DNA of 64,000 nucleotides from Cutibacterium sp. (GCF_030525615.1 NZ_JAUNEJ010000001.1:620001-684000); one strand, 5' to 3'. Positions 7,934 through 17,486 are shown, counted from the first letter of the stretch. The notes: generated by a model not told the origin, from the letters alone. Numbers and translations: made by a program.

Positions 7934-8605
7934 GTGTCAACCTCGCCTCTTGTCATCGCCATTGACGGGCCCAGCGGGTCCGGCAAGTCTTCGACCTCTC
8001 GTGGGGTTGCCAATCGACTCGACATGGCCCATCTCGACACTGGATCGATGTACCGTGCGGTGGCGTGTCGCGTCGCCCACCTCGGAATTGATCCGAAGAC
8101 CAACCCACATGGTGCGATTGACGTGGCTCGCACGTGCCGTCTGGATATCGACACCTGCGCCTCTAACGACCTGGTTGTCATTGATGGCGAAGACGTCACC
8201 GAGGAGATTCGGCGTCCGGAAACCAGTGCCAACGTGTCTGCGGTGGCGACGATTCAGCCCGTTCGTGATGCCCTCACGGCTCGGATGCGCCAGATCGCAG
8301 CTCAGTGCGGACGCATCGTCATGGAAGGGCGCGACATCACCACAGTGGTGTGCCCCGACGCCCAGGTGAGGGTGCTCCTGGTGGCTGACCCAGCTGTCCG
8401 GATTGCCCGACGTCAAGCCGAGCTGGGAGAAAAAGTCGACATGGACCAGGTCATCGACTCGATCGTGCGTCGCGACCGTGACGACTCGACGGTGTCAACC
8501 TTTGAACAGCCTGCTTCAGGAGTGACTTTGCTCGACTCCACTCGTCTCACTTTGGAGCAGGTCATCGACGCCGTTATCGATTTGGTTCCTCAGTCGCTGC
8601 GCTGA
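7934..8605 (+). CDS. cmk: cytidylate kinase
   Basis: Phosphorylates CMP and dCMP using ATP. 223 residues, a normal length for the family. P-loop GPSGSGKSS at residues 13-21, the CMP-binding DTGSMYRAV segment near 40, and the GRDITTVVCPDA motif near 135. Starts at GTG 7934 with an AAAGG-type ribosome site 11-15 bases upstream. It lies between tyrA and der; the tyrA-cmk-der order is common in actinobacteria. Confidence 0.93.
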   Translation: MSTSPLVIAIDGPSGSGKSSTSRGVANRLDMAHLDTGSMYRAVACRVAHLGIDPKTNPHGAIDVARTCRLDIDTCASNDLVVIDGEDVTEEIRRPETSANVSAVATIQPVRDALTARMRQIAAQCGRIVMEGRDITTVVCPDAQVRVLLVADPAVRIARRQAELGEKVDMDQVIDSIVRRDRDDSTVSTFEQPASGVTLLDSTRLTLEQVIDAVIDLVPQSLR

Positions 8606-8669
8606 GCCGCATTTGGACCGGTCTCAGAGCGTGTACCGTTGTTCAGTCGCCTAACAGGAGTGTGTCCTC

Positions 8670-10040
8670 ATGCCCGATTCGCCCGAGTTCCTTGATGACC
8701 CCCGCGACGGCATCGAGGAGGCCCTTCCGAAGCCTGTTGTTGCTGTCGTCGGACGTCCCAATGTAGGTAAGTCCACCCTTGTCAACCGCATTCTTGGGCG
8801 CCGAGCGGCTGTCGTTCAGGATGTCCCTGGCGTGACTCGCGACCGGGTGTCATATGACGCTGAGTGGTCCGGTCGTCAGTTCGTGCTCGTCGATACGGGT
8901 GGTTGGGCTTCTGATACCTCCGGGATGGCAGCCATGATTGCTGAGCAGGCTGAGTTGGCCATCTCGACAGCCGACGCTGTTCTGTTCGTAGTTGACGCCA
9001 ATGTCGGGACGACCGATGAGGACGAGGCCGTCGTTCAGGTACTGAGGCAGTCACGCAAGCCCGTCGTGGTAGCAGCCAACAAGGTTGACGATGTGCGCGG
9101 CGAGGCCGAAGCGGCAACGATGTGGAATCTGGGATTGGGAGAGCCCCATCCAGTGTCCGCCGTGCATGGACGTGGTTCGGGTGATCTGCTTGACGCGCTC
9201 ATCGACGTGCTGCCGGAACGCCCTGCCAGCCACGAGACGCCAGGCGGTCCGCGCCGTGTCGCTATTGTCGGAAAGCCAAACGTCGGTAAGTCTTCCTTGT
9301 TGAACCGACTGGCCCGTCAGAATCGTGCAGTAGTTTCGGATGTTTCCGGTACGACCGTGGACCCGGTGGACGAGCTTGTGACTGTCGGCAGCACGCTGTA
9401 CCAATTCATTGATACTGCTGGCCTTCGCAAGCGGGTTAAGGCAGCCTCGGGGCACGAGTACTACGCCTCCCTGCGGACTCAGGCCGCCATCGAACGCGCT
9501 GAGGTGTGTGTCGTCGTCATTGACGCCTCTCAGCCGATCAGTGACCAGGACCTGCGCATTCTCACCATGGTTGAGGAGGCTGGGCGTGCGATGGTCATCG
9601 CTTACAACAAATGGGATCTGACCGACGAGGAGCGTCGTCGATATCTAGAACGCGAGATCGAACGGGATGTGCAGGCCTACACCTGGGCTCCGAGGGTCAA
9701 CATTTCTGCTCTCAAAGGCCGTAACGTCGACAAGCTTGAGAAAGCCATTGAGACGGCTGCCGAGGGTTGGGAGACGAGGATATCGACTGGCAAACTCAAC
9801 TCCTTCCTCGGGCGTCTGGCGGCCGCCCATCCACACCCGGTGCGTGGCGGCAAACAACCGAGAATCCTCTTCGGCACCCAGGCCCACAACTGTCCGCCCA
9901 CTTTCGTACTGTTCACCTCCGGGGTGTTCGACCACGGGTACGTGCGGTTCATCATTAGGCGGTTACGTGAGGACTTTGGTTTTGCCGGCTCGCCTGTGCA
10001 TGTTGAGATTCGTCCGCGCCAGAAGCGCAACAAAAAGTGA
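8670..10040 (+). CDS. der: ribosome assembly GTPase Der (EngA)
   Basis: Double GTPase required for 50S subunit maturation. 456 residues with two tandem G domains: GRPNVGKST near residue 30 with DTGG and NKVD, and GKPNVGKSS near residue 202 with DTAG and NKWD, followed by the C-terminal KH-like domain ending in a basic tail (RPRQKRNKK). ATG 8670 follows AGGAG at a good distance. Downstream gene of the tyrA-cmk-der cluster. Confidence 0.95.
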   Translation: MPDSPEFLDDPRDGIEEALPKPVVAVVGRPNVGKSTLVNRILGRRAAVVQDVPGVTRDRVSYDAEWSGRQFVLVDTGGWASDTSGMAAMIAEQAELAISTADAVLFVVDANVGTTDEDEAVVQVLRQSRKPVVVAANKVDDVRGEAEAATMWNLGLGEPHPVSAVHGRGSGDLLDALIDVLPERPASHETPGGPRRVAIVGKPNVGKSSLLNRLARQNRAVVSDVSGTTVDPVDELVTVGSTLYQFIDTAGLRKRVKAASGHEYYASLRTQAAIERAEVCVVVIDASQPISDQDLRILTMVEEAGRAMVIAYNKWDLTDEERRRYLEREIERDVQAYTWAPRVNISALKGRNVDKLEKAIETAAEGWETRISTGKLNSFLGRLAAAHPHPVRGGKQPRILFGTQAHNCPPTFVLFTSGVFDHGYVRFIIRRLREDFGFAGSPVHVEIRPRQKRNKK

Positions 10041-10103
10041 CCGATTTGGTTGGGAGAGCAGAAGTACGCTAGCGTACATCTTCGGATCGCCTAGAGATCC
10101 AAT

Positions 10104-10177
<74 letters not shown>

Positions 10178-10205
10178 CAAGTGTTTAATGAGGACCTAAA
10201 TCCCA

Positions 10206-10274
10206 GCTAGGTGTAGTTGCGCATGACGTTGCTCCCCACAGGCGTAAGCAACATCATGACCAACTACACCTAGC
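10206..10274. repeat. long imperfect hairpin (28-nt arms) beside tRNA-Pro
   Basis: Left arm 10206-10233 and right arm 10247-10274 match at 25 of 28 positions; the outermost 14 bp (GCTAGGTGTAGTTG) are perfect. Loop of 13 bases (10234-10246). No T-tract on either side, so it is not a standard terminator. It could end the tRNA transcript, be a palindromic repeat, or be a small mobile-element remnant. Confidence 0.7.
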
Positions 10275-10292
10275 CATAGCTATCGGCGTCAC

Positions 10293-10298
10293 TATCCT
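10293..10298 (+). promoter_or_regulatory. candidate -10 element (TATCCT) for leaderless HAD hydrolase transcript
   Basis: TATCCT ends 6 bases before GTG 10305, which has no ribosome-binding site. This spacing would place transcription start at or next to the start codon. Confidence 0.35.
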
Positions 10299-10304
10299 GA
10301 TCGG

Positions 10305-11159
10305 GTGGATATGTTGAAGCCAACTCCGTTTCCTGTACCCGCCGATGATCTACAGCTGGTCATCTCTGACATGGACGGCACCCTTCTTAACGACCAGGGA
10401 GACATCCCGACCCAATTATGGCCACTGTTGGAGATCATGAAAGATCGAGGCGTCGTTTTCGTGCCGGCCTCCGGACGCCAGTACACGACACTCTCCACGA
10501 TGTTCCATTCCCGTCTCGACGGTATGCCGATCATCGCGGAGAACGGCACTTATGTCGTCCGGGATGGTGTTGACGTCTCTTCGTCGATCATCGATCCCAA
10601 TCTTTGTCATGAGGTGGTTAAAGAGGTCAGGAAGCTTGCCAACGATGGGCAGAATGTCGGTTTAGTTGTTGCTACCAAATCCGTCGCCTATCTGGAGCGA
10701 GGAGATGATCCTTTCGTCTCTCATATCGCCACTTACTACCACAGCCATACCGTTGTTGATGACCTCACCGAGCACACCGCTGACGTCATCAAGTTGTCGA
10801 TCTATGACTTTGGCGAGGCCTCGGACGTCACCTACCCGAGCATGCAGAGGATTGCGCGCGCCCACCAGGTCATCCTTGCGACCCCGAATTGGGTCGACAT
10901 CATGAATCCGGGCGTGAATAAGGGCAGTGCGGTGGAAGCCGTGCAGGCCGATCTTGGTGTCACCCCGGCTCAGACTGCCATCTTTGGTGACTTTCTCAAT
11001 GACCTTGAAATGATGTCGTTGGCAAAGTGGTCCTTTGCGATGGCCAATGCCCATCCCGATGTCATCAAGGCTTCGAACTACGTGGCTCCGTCGAACAACG
11101 AAAATGGCGTCATCACCGTCCTTGCCCAGCTACTCGGTGTGAATGCTCCTGAAGGCTGA
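10305..11159 (+). CDS. HAD superfamily Cof-type phosphatase
   Basis: 284 residues. HAD motif I DMDGTLLND near residue 23 with the nucleophile Asp, a type IIB (Cof) cap domain, Lys in the NKGSAVEAVQ segment and motif IV GDFLNDLEM near residue 228. Members dephosphorylate sugar phosphates, nucleotides or pyridoxal phosphate; substrate cannot be read from sequence. Start is GTG 10305 (leaderless candidate) or ATG 10311. Stands alone between the hairpin after tRNA-Pro and metX. Confidence 0.85.
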   Translation: MDMLKPTPFPVPADDLQLVISDMDGTLLNDQGDIPTQLWPLLEIMKDRGVVFVPASGRQYTTLSTMFHSRLDGMPIIAENGTYVVRDGVDVSSSIIDPNLCHEVVKEVRKLANDGQNVGLVVATKSVAYLERGDDPFVSHIATYYHSHTVVDDLTEHTADVIKLSIYDFGEASDVTYPSMQRIARAHQVILATPNWVDIMNPGVNKGSAVEAVQADLGVTPAQTAIFGDFLNDLEMMSLAKWSFAMANAHPDVIKASNYVAPSNNENGVITVLAQLLGVNAPEG

Positions 11160-11285
11160 TTGCAGGGCATTTCCGCACTTGCGGTCAAGCGATTAAGAGG
11201 GCTAACTGCCGATGACTTTGACTTTGGTGTTAACGCGCATGGCAAATTCTAGACAGCTCAGAGCGCAGCGGTCTGTCGTTATCAT

Positions 11286-12542
11286 ATGGTGGTCGCAACG
11301 CCGAGAACTGGCAGAATGGTCATGATGTCACCGCGTATGCCAGCACCCAGAACCAGCCCGGAAGGCCCCGGAGTAGGAATCGTCGAGACCCAGTACGCGA
11401 CGGTCGCCACCCCTGATGACCCGCTCCATTTGGTTGCGGGGGGCTGCCTTGACCACGTCACCGTCGCCTACGAGACGTACGGCACTCTCAACGCCGCCCG
11501 TGACAACGCGGTGTATATCTGTCACGCTCTCACCGGAAACGCCCATGCGGCTGGTTTTCACCCAGGAGCAGACCGCCCAGGGTGGTGGGACAACATAATT
11601 GGTCCGGGACGCGCGATCGACACCAATCGCTTCTTTGTCATCTCTTCTAATTTGCTGGGCGGTTGTTCAGGTACGACCGGGCCGGCTTCGATCAATCCAG
11701 ATACCGGGAAACGCTGGGGACTGGATTTTCCCCAGATCGACATGCACGACTTCGTCGAGGTGCATTTACGACTCGCCAAGCACCTGGGTGTGGACCATTT
11801 TCACACTGTTGTTGGTGGCTCGATGGGCGGTATGCAGGCTCTCGACTGGTCGTTGACGCACCCGTCAACCCTTGACAACGCCATCATTATTGCCTCGTCG
11901 AGCGGATTAACGGCTCAGAACATCGCCTTCTCAGCGGTCGGACGTGAGGCAATTCTGCGAGATCCGGCTTTTGCTGATGGAGCCTACGATGACGTTCGCC
12001 CTGACACCGGATTGTCGATCGCGCGGATGCTCGCCCACATCACCTACCTGTCCGAGGACGCGTTCGCGGAAAAGTTCGGTCGTTCTCGTCAGTCAGGATC
12101 GGTAGAACGCGGATTCGGCATCAACTTCGCCGTCGAGTCCTACCTCGATCACCAAGGAGAGGCTTTCCTCACTCGATTTGACCCCCTCAGTTACATCTAC
12201 CTAACTCGGGTCATGGACTACTTCGATCCCTTTGGTCGGGCCGGTGCTACCGACCTGCTGGTGACAGATCCCGTCAACTTCCTCATCATCTGTTTCGACA
12301 CCGACTGGCGTTTTTCTCCGGCTCACTCTCGTCGGATTGCCCGGCATCTTGAGGGCGCGGGGCTACCGGTGAGTTTCGCGACAATCGCGTCATCATGGGG
12401 CCATGATTCCTTCCTGCTGAAGCTTGATCCCTATCACGACCTGGTCAGGGCCTTCCTGACCGCTGACCGGCTTCCGATGGGGGCATCGCAGCGGGCACCA
12501 CACTTTGACGGCCATCTTTGCACCAGGGAGACAACGCTGTGA
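11286..12542 (+). CDS. metX: homoserine O-acetyltransferase
   Basis: Transfers acetyl from acetyl-CoA to homoserine, committing aspartate-family carbon to methionine. Alpha/beta-hydrolase fold with nucleophile elbow GGSMGG near residue 178, acid CFDTDW near 338 and His in WGHDSFL near 370, the standard MetX triad. 418 residues from ATG 11286; no clear ribosome site supports this codon and in-frame ATGs at 11316, 11322, 11325 and 11337 are possible, so the first 17 or so residues are uncertain. First of four genes linked by 4-base stop/start overlaps (metX, metW, lrp, lnt). Confidence 0.92.
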   Translation: MVVATPRTGRMVMMSPRMPAPRTSPEGPGVGIVETQYATVATPDDPLHLVAGGCLDHVTVAYETYGTLNAARDNAVYICHALTGNAHAAGFHPGADRPGWWDNIIGPGRAIDTNRFFVISSNLLGGCSGTTGPASINPDTGKRWGLDFPQIDMHDFVEVHLRLAKHLGVDHFHTVVGGSMGGMQALDWSLTHPSTLDNAIIIASSSGLTAQNIAFSAVGREAILRDPAFADGAYDDVRPDTGLSIARMLAHITYLSEDAFAEKFGRSRQSGSVERGFGINFAVESYLDHQGEAFLTRFDPLSYIYLTRVMDYFDPFGRAGATDLLVTDPVNFLIICFDTDWRFSPAHSRRIARHLEGAGLPVSFATIASSWGHDSFLLKLDPYHDLVRAFLTADRLPMGASQRAPHFDGHLCTRETTL

Positions 12543-13168
12543 CACTTCGTCCTGACCAACGCATCATCACAGCCCTGGTGCCACCTCGTTCCCGCGTCCT
12601 TGACCTTGGGTGTGGAGACGGTTCCTTGCTTCGTCACCTCATCACCACACGACAATGCTTGGGCACCGGGGTTGAACTCGATCAATCTTCCCTCATCACT
12701 GCAATGTCAGCAGGTGTCCCGGTATTGGGGATGGACCTCAACGAGGATCTGGGGGAGTTCCATGACGACTCCTACGACGTCGTCATCTTGTCACAAACTC
12801 TGCAGGCGGTCGTCTCGCCTGATGTCGTACTTGCGGAAATGGCGCGTATCGGCACCTTGCTCATCTTGTTGGTACCAAACTTTGTCTATTGGCGTAACCG
12901 ACTCAAGATCATCAAAGGCCGTATGCCGACCTCCCACGATCTGCCGTACTCCTGGCATGACACTCCCAACCAGTCATATTCGGGTGTGGCGGACCTCGAG
13001 GATTGGTTTGCCGAGTTCAATCTGGAGATCGTTAAAAGGGTGTGCTTAGACGGTAAGGGTCATCCATCCCGGGTAGCATCTGCGTCACCAAACTTGCTCG
13101 CTGGATCCACCATTCACGTGCTGAGATCCCACTGGGTTGAGCCGGGTACTGGGAGGAGCGACTCATGA
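12539..13168 (+). CDS. metW: methionine biosynthesis protein MetW
   Basis: 209 residues; a small class I SAM-methyltransferase-like fold with motif I LDLGCGDGSLL near residue 20. MetW is needed with MetX for methionine synthesis in several bacteria, probably supporting MetX activity; a methyltransferase activity is not established. Start GTG 12539 chosen: it forms a GTGA overlap with the metX stop and has AGGGAG about 8 bases upstream; a TTG at 12518 is in frame but less likely. Confidence 0.88.
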   Translation: MTLRPDQRIITALVPPRSRVLDLGCGDGSLLRHLITTRQCLGTGVELDQSSLITAMSAGVPVLGMDLNEDLGEFHDDSYDVVILSQTLQAVVSPDVVLAEMARIGTLLILLVPNFVYWRNRLKIIKGRMPTSHDLPYSWHDTPNQSYSGVADLEDWFAEFNLEIVKRVCLDGKGHPSRVASASPNLLAGSTIHVLRSHWVEPGTGRSDS

Positions 13169-13656
13169 CCAAGCACCACGACGAGGACGACGAGGACTGG
13201 TCGCCAACTTTAGAGGCCACTGATCGTCATATCCTCAGCTTGTTGGAAGAAGACGGGCGGATGTCGTGGACCGAGCTCGGACATCAGACGGGCTTGTCCA
13301 CCTCGGCTGCTCAGCAGCGTGTCAAGAGGCTTGAGGCTAAAGGAATCATTCGGGGCTACCATGCCGCCCTCAACCTAGAAGCCATTGGCGCTGGTATTAC
13401 CGCTTTTATCTTCCTCAATCCCATTGATCCTGAAGAGGACGACATAATCCCCGACATCTTGAAGACGTTCTCGGAAGTGCGAGGCTGCCACTCCATCGCC
13501 GGTGCAGCTTCTTATCTGGCGCGAGTTCAAGTGCCGAATACCAGTCACCTCGACCAGCTGCTCAGCCGTATCCGCCGGCAATGCCACTGCGGAACGGAGA
13601 CGGTTGTCGTCCTCGACACGATGTTTGACGAACTCGGCATGTTGGGAACCCGGTGA
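13165..13656 (+). CDS. Lrp/AsnC family transcriptional regulator
   Basis: 163 residues: an acidic N-terminal tail, winged helix-turn-helix (about residues 16-65, LSTSAAQQRVKRLEAKGIIR) and a C-terminal RAM effector domain (about 72-155). Lrp-type proteins sense amino acids. Position directly after metX-metW, with ATGA overlap, suggests amino-acid-linked control of this cluster, possibly methionine (inference). Its own stop overlaps lnt in a GTGA. Confidence 0.88.
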   Translation: MTKHHDEDDEDWSPTLEATDRHILSLLEEDGRMSWTELGHQTGLSTSAAQQRVKRLEAKGIIRGYHAALNLEAIGAGITAFIFLNPIDPEEDDIIPDILKTFSEVRGCHSIAGAASYLARVQVPNTSHLDQLLSRIRRQCHCGTETVVVLDTMFDELGMLGTR

Positions 13657-15200
13657 CGCGCGGCTCCCACCTACCGCGCTCGGCCTGGCTGCGAGGTCTG
13701 GCCGCAGTTGCTGCTGGTGCGGCCACCGGGACCGGATTCCAACCACTCGATTGGTGGATTCTCGTCATCCCTGGAGTCGCCGCACTCATAGTGCTCGTAC
13801 GGTCCACGACGCGACGCGCTTCAGCTGGTCTGGGGTATCTGTATGGGCTGGGGCTGTTCTCAACCACCATTGCGTGGGTTGGAGTCATGGGTCCGCCGGT
13901 GGCGGTGCTTCTCATAGCGGTCATGGCGTTGTGGTGTCTGCTGGCTGGGTGGGCTATCCGCGAGGTCGAGACGCTGCCAGGCGCACCCGTATGGCAGGCT
14001 GTGGTCTGGGCGGCGACCGAAGTCGGTGCCGCCGCCGTTCCGCTTGGTGGTTTCGGCTGGATACGACTGGCTTGGACCGTCGTCGACACTCCGTGGGCTG
14101 GAGCCTTGAGATGGGCCGGAACGGTGGGGACGAGCTTTCTCGTCGCGATGGCTGCAGCACTCATGGCACGTGTCGTGGGCGCCCGTGGAAGGTCGCGAAT
14201 TAGCAATGCCGTAGGACTTGTGACCGGACTCCTTGTGGTGACTGTCTTGGCAACGGTGTCAGGAGTAGTGGCGACGCGCGGAAGCGATGACGACAGCATT
14301 CGGGTTATGGTCGTCCAAGGGGGAGTGGACGGCACCGCTGGTCCCTACGCCATGGGCTATGCCCGCTCTGTGACTGACAATCACCTGTCTGAAACGATCA
14401 TGGCGGTCGCCGAACAACGTGCCTCGGGAAAGAGCGCACCCGACATGATCTTGTGGCCGGAGAACTCGACTGACATTGACCCGATTCTCGACTTCGAAAG
14501 TCATCAGATCGTGATGGGAGCACTGGCCATTTCACAACGACCGATCCTGGTAGGTGCCGTGACAGACGGCCCCGGAGATGACGAGCGGCAGACGACATCG
14601 ATGTGGTGGCCGTCGTCATCGCCCACACCAACGTCGATCTATCACAAACGCAATCTAGTGCCATTTGGCGAGTGGATTCCTGCGAGGTCTTTCTTTCTTC
14701 CACTCATTCCAATCTTGGGCAATATTGGCCGGCAATCCGTTCCAGGGACGACACCAGGGGTTCTCGACTCCACGATCTCTGGCACAAAGACACCGGTCGG
14801 TGTGGTGGTCTGTTTCGAGGTGGCCTACGACGACACCGTTGCTGACACCATTCGACATGGGGCCAGGATTTTGGCCGTACAGTCAAACAATTCGTCATTT
14901 ATCAACACAGCCCAAACTCCCCAGCAATGGCAGATCACCAGAGCCCGAGCCATCGAAACCGGCCGACACATCATCGTGTCAACGACGAACTCCTTTTCTG
15001 GCTTGGTGAATCCAGATGGGTCAGTAGCCTTGCGTACTCAAGAAGGAGGGCATACCAATTTCACGGTGACGGTGCCATTAGAGTCAGGGCTGACGCTGGC
15101 GGTGAGTATGGAGAGATGGCTGCGAGCGGTCGTTGTCGGTGTAGCTGCCGGAACGGTGATGATGTCGGTGATTCGCCGGCACCGCGATATGCTCGCATGA
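13653..15200 (+). CDS. lnt: apolipoprotein N-acyltransferase
   Basis: 515-residue membrane enzyme that N-acylates the lipobox Cys of lipoproteins. Several N-terminal membrane segments (about residues 10-195) precede a nitrilase-like domain (about 215-480) with catalytic Glu in LWPENSTD, Lys in YHKRNLVPFGEW and Cys in VVVCFEVAYDD, the Glu-Lys-Cys triad of the family; a last membrane segment follows. It is next to a polyprenol-phosphate mannose synthase, an arrangement known in actinobacteria, where the two functions can be fused (Ppm1 of M. tuberculosis). GTG 13653 overlaps the lrp stop. Confidence 0.9.
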   Translation: MTRGSHLPRSAWLRGLAAVAAGAATGTGFQPLDWWILVIPGVAALIVLVRSTTRRASAGLGYLYGLGLFSTTIAWVGVMGPPVAVLLIAVMALWCLLAGWAIREVETLPGAPVWQAVVWAATEVGAAAVPLGGFGWIRLAWTVVDTPWAGALRWAGTVGTSFLVAMAAALMARVVGARGRSRISNAVGLVTGLLVVTVLATVSGVVATRGSDDDSIRVMVVQGGVDGTAGPYAMGYARSVTDNHLSETIMAVAEQRASGKSAPDMILWPENSTDIDPILDFESHQIVMGALAISQRPILVGAVTDGPGDDERQTTSMWWPSSSPTPTSIYHKRNLVPFGEWIPARSFFLPLIPILGNIGRQSVPGTTPGVLDSTISGTKTPVGVVVCFEVAYDDTVADTIRHGARILAVQSNNSSFINTAQTPQQWQITRARAIETGRHIIVSTTNSFSGLVNPDGSVALRTQEGGHTNFTVTVPLESGLTLAVSMERWLRAVVVGVAAGTVMMSVIRRHRDMLA

Positions 15201-15225
15201 GTAAGCCACAACAGATCGGAGAGGG

Positions 15226-16044
15226 ATGTCCGCCACCGACACTGAGGTCCGGCTCGATAAGGTCCTCGTCATCATTCCGACCTATAACGAAGCGGAAAAT
15301 GTTGAGACGATTGTCGCGCGCACGCGTCGCGCCAATCCGCAGGTCGACGTTCTCGTCGCCGACGATAATTCTCCCGACGGCACCGGAGAGATCGCTGACC
15401 GACTTGCGTCCGCCGACGACCATGTTCACGTCATGCACCGCAAAGGCAAGGAAGGCCTTGGTGCCGCCTACCTTGCTGGATTTCACTGGGGTCTTGACCG
15501 GAGCTACGACGTCCTCGTTGAGATGGATGCCGACGGTTCCCATCAGCCTGAACAGCTGCCGCTCCTTCTTGAGGCCTTAAAACATGCCGACATGGTTAAG
15601 GGATCTCGCTACGTCAAGGGTGGATCTGTCGTGAATTGGCCGAAATACCGCGAGTTCATCTCACGTGGTGGCGGCCTGTGGACTCGGATGTGCTTGGGAA
15701 TCCATGTCAAGGATCCCACTGGCGGATTCAACGCTTTCCGCGCACATACGCTGCGAACCATTGGCCTGGATGAAGTTGCCTCAGCCGGTTACTGCTTCCA
15801 GCTCGATCTGACCTGGCGTACCCTCAAGAAGGGTATGACCGTTGCCGAGGTGCCGATTGAATTCATCGAACGCGAATACGGCAACTCCAAAATGAGCAAG
15901 GAGATCGTCGTCGAAGCCCTGCTTCGTACGACCTTGTGGGGGGTTGGCTACCGGTCTCACCAGCTCAAGGATCTTGGCCATGTTGCTCTTGAGCGGGCTG
16001 AACAGGTTGCTGGCGAGATCAAGGAACGTCGGTCAAAACACTGA
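15226..16044 (+). CDS. polyprenol monophosphomannose synthase (GT2)
   Basis: Transfers mannose from GDP-mannose to polyprenol phosphate on the cytosolic face, giving the donor for lipomannan/lipoarabinomannan-type glycans and protein O-mannosylation. 272 residues: GT2 fold with IIPTYNEAENV near residue 16, the metal-binding DDNSPDGTGE segment near 45, MDADGSHQPE near 102, and DPTGGFNAFR near 165. No C-terminal membrane domain. 25 bases after lnt and probably cotranscribed. ATG 15226 follows GGAGAGGG. Confidence 0.9.
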   Translation: MSATDTEVRLDKVLVIIPTYNEAENVETIVARTRRANPQVDVLVADDNSPDGTGEIADRLASADDHVHVMHRKGKEGLGAAYLAGFHWGLDRSYDVLVEMDADGSHQPEQLPLLLEALKHADMVKGSRYVKGGSVVNWPKYREFISRGGGLWTRMCLGIHVKDPTGGFNAFRAHTLRTIGLDEVASAGYCFQLDLTWRTLKKGMTVAEVPIEFIEREYGNSKMSKEIVVEALLRTTLWGVGYRSHQLKDLGHVALERAEQVAGEIKERRSKH

Positions 16045-16059
16045 CACCAATGAGACCCT

Positions 16060-16095
16060 GATGTGCCCCGCATAGAGTTCTATGCGGGGCACATC
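16060..16095. terminator. strong hairpin between convergent ppm-type gene and rbpA
   Basis: Perfect 16-bp stem (16060-16075 with 16080-16095) and AGTT loop. The GC core is CCCCGC/GCGGGG. No T-tract on either side, as is common for actinobacterial terminators. It sits between convergent genes. Confidence 0.75.
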
Positions 16096-16154
16096 ACGCT
16101 AGGTCAAACTGCGCGTGACCTGGATCCTCAGATCTACTCGAACTGAACAAGGAT

Positions 16155-16487
16155 TTAATCTTCCTTTCGGATTTCCTCCAGTCTCTCGGCAAGCAGCTCT
16201 TCGAGTTCGGGAATCGACCGACGCTCAGTCAGCATGTCCCAGTGGGTCCGCTGCGGTTTTTGCTTCTTGCGCTGAGGATCAGTGCCGTCACTTCGCAACG
16301 CCTCGGCGCCACAGCGCGGGCACTCCCACAGGCTCGGTAGATCCGCCTCGATCGAGAAAGTGAGATCGAAGTGATGGCCATTCCGACAATCGAAGCCGAT
16401 TTCTTGGCGTTCGGCCATCTCAACGCCCTCTTCGTCCTCGAAGCTCTTGGATCCCAACCCCATGCCTCGCAGTGCGCGGTCGGCCAT
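16155..16487 (-). CDS. rbpA: RNA polymerase-binding protein RbpA
   Basis: 110 residues. Actinobacterial RNA polymerase accessory protein that binds the principal sigma factor and stabilises open complexes. The zinc-like core CRNGHHFDL...LWECPRCG (about residues 31-58) and the basic/acidic C-terminal sigma-interaction domain with THWDMLTERRS near 80 are typical. ATG 16487 follows AGGAGGGAG. Monocistronic layout with a 152-base upstream gap. Confidence 0.95.
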   Translation of the reverse strand: MADRALRGMGLGSKSFEDEEGVEMAERQEIGFDCRNGHHFDLTFSIEADLPSLWECPRCGAEALRSDGTDPQRKKQKPQRTHWDMLTERRSIPELEELLAERLEEIRKED

Positions 16488-16639
16488 GATGCTCCCTCCT
16501 GGTCATAGGCGTCAGGCCCTGGTTGGGCCGCCATCTATACGTCCAGCTTCCCACAACCCACAAAATCCGGGAACAGAATCGGATTTCGGCACGAGGTGGA
16601 ACGTCTCGATGACCGGATGACCACGCACGCCGTTGCGGC

Positions 16640-17434
16640 TCATCGCGGGATGAGGGTCGGGGCATCCTTGGGCTGGTGAATGCGCGCGAACTCGCACATG
16701 AGGTCGGGCCGATCCGTGACGATCCCGTCGACCCCCATGTCCATGAGCTCTCGAGCTTCGGACACTTCGTTGACTGTCCAGACGTGAACGGCCCGGCCCA
16801 CACGATGGGCGGCGGCAACAAAGCTCGGTGTCACCAAGGGAATACCGTAACGACTCACACGATGGGGAACCTGGTACGCGTCTCCTCGCGTATTGGCCAT
16901 CTGAAAGGTGCTTGGTGCGATGATGGCCCACCCAACTCCGACGGGTCCCACTGCGGTCGCGGTGGGCTGGCAGGCCAATCGGCGAAACTTTCGGATTCGA
17001 TTACTGCTGAAAGAGGCGATGCAGACTCGGTCCCAGGCGCGGTGCCGCGAAAGAACGTCAATGAGGGGCATGGTGGCGTTGTCATGCTTGATGTCAATGT
17101 TGATGAAAGACTCTGGAAAAGCGTCCAGGATGTCATCGAGGGTGGGAATCGGTTCACCTCCAACGCTGGCTCGCTTGACCTCACGCCACGGCGTCTTCGC
17201 AATGGCACCACTGGAGTCGGTAACCCGGTCGAGAACGGGGTCATGAAAGGCCACGAGGACACCATCGCTGGTGGCGTGGACATCAGTTTCAAGATGAGTG
17301 CAACCCAGATCTACCGCATGTCCAAAAGCCGCCAGGGTGTTCTCAATTCCCTTGTTAATGGCCATGCCTGCGCCGCCTCGATGAGCGAGGACGGTGAACG
17401 GATGTTGGCAATATGGGTAGTCACTAGCTCTCAC
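16640..17434 (-). CDS. glycerophosphodiester phosphodiesterase
   Basis: 264 residues from GTG 17434. Hydrolyses glycerophosphodiesters to sn-glycerol 3-phosphate and an alcohol. Catalytic motifs are present: AHRGG near residue 17, ENTLAAF, ETDVHATSDGVLVAFHD with metal ligands and the general acid His, INIDIKHD, and VWTVNEV near the C-terminus. No signal peptide, so probably cytosolic. GTG 17434 was preferred because the frame upstream (to 17497) overlaps the divergent pdxY start; ribosome-site support (GAGAAGG, 14 bases away) is weak. Confidence 0.87.
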   Translation of the reverse strand: MRASDYPYCQHPFTVLAHRGGAGMAINKGIENTLAAFGHAVDLGCTHLETDVHATSDGVLVAFHDPVLDRVTDSSGAIAKTPWREVKRASVGGEPIPTLDDILDAFPESFINIDIKHDNATMPLIDVLSRHRAWDRVCIASFSSNRIRKFRRLACQPTATAVGPVGVGWAIIAPSTFQMANTRGDAYQVPHRVSRYGIPLVTPSFVAAAHRVGRAVHVWTVNEVSEARELMDMGVDGIVTDRPDLMCEFARIHQPKDAPTLIPR

Positions 17435-17472
17435 AGCTATCCATTCTGCCTTCTCGCGATCCCCATGGCAGC

Positions 17473-17478
17473 TACAGT
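17473..17478 (+). promoter_or_regulatory. candidate -10 element (TACAGT) for leaderless pdxY
   Basis: TACAGT ends 8 bases before ATG 17487, and there is no Shine-Dalgarno sequence. Suggests a leaderless transcript. Confidence 0.3.
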
Positions 17479-17486
17479 GACCACAC

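Noticed and set aside
11160..11285. SAM or other riboswitch upstream of metX
   Set aside because: 126 bases with only a weak CCGC-ACTT-GCGG hairpin; no known riboswitch pattern.
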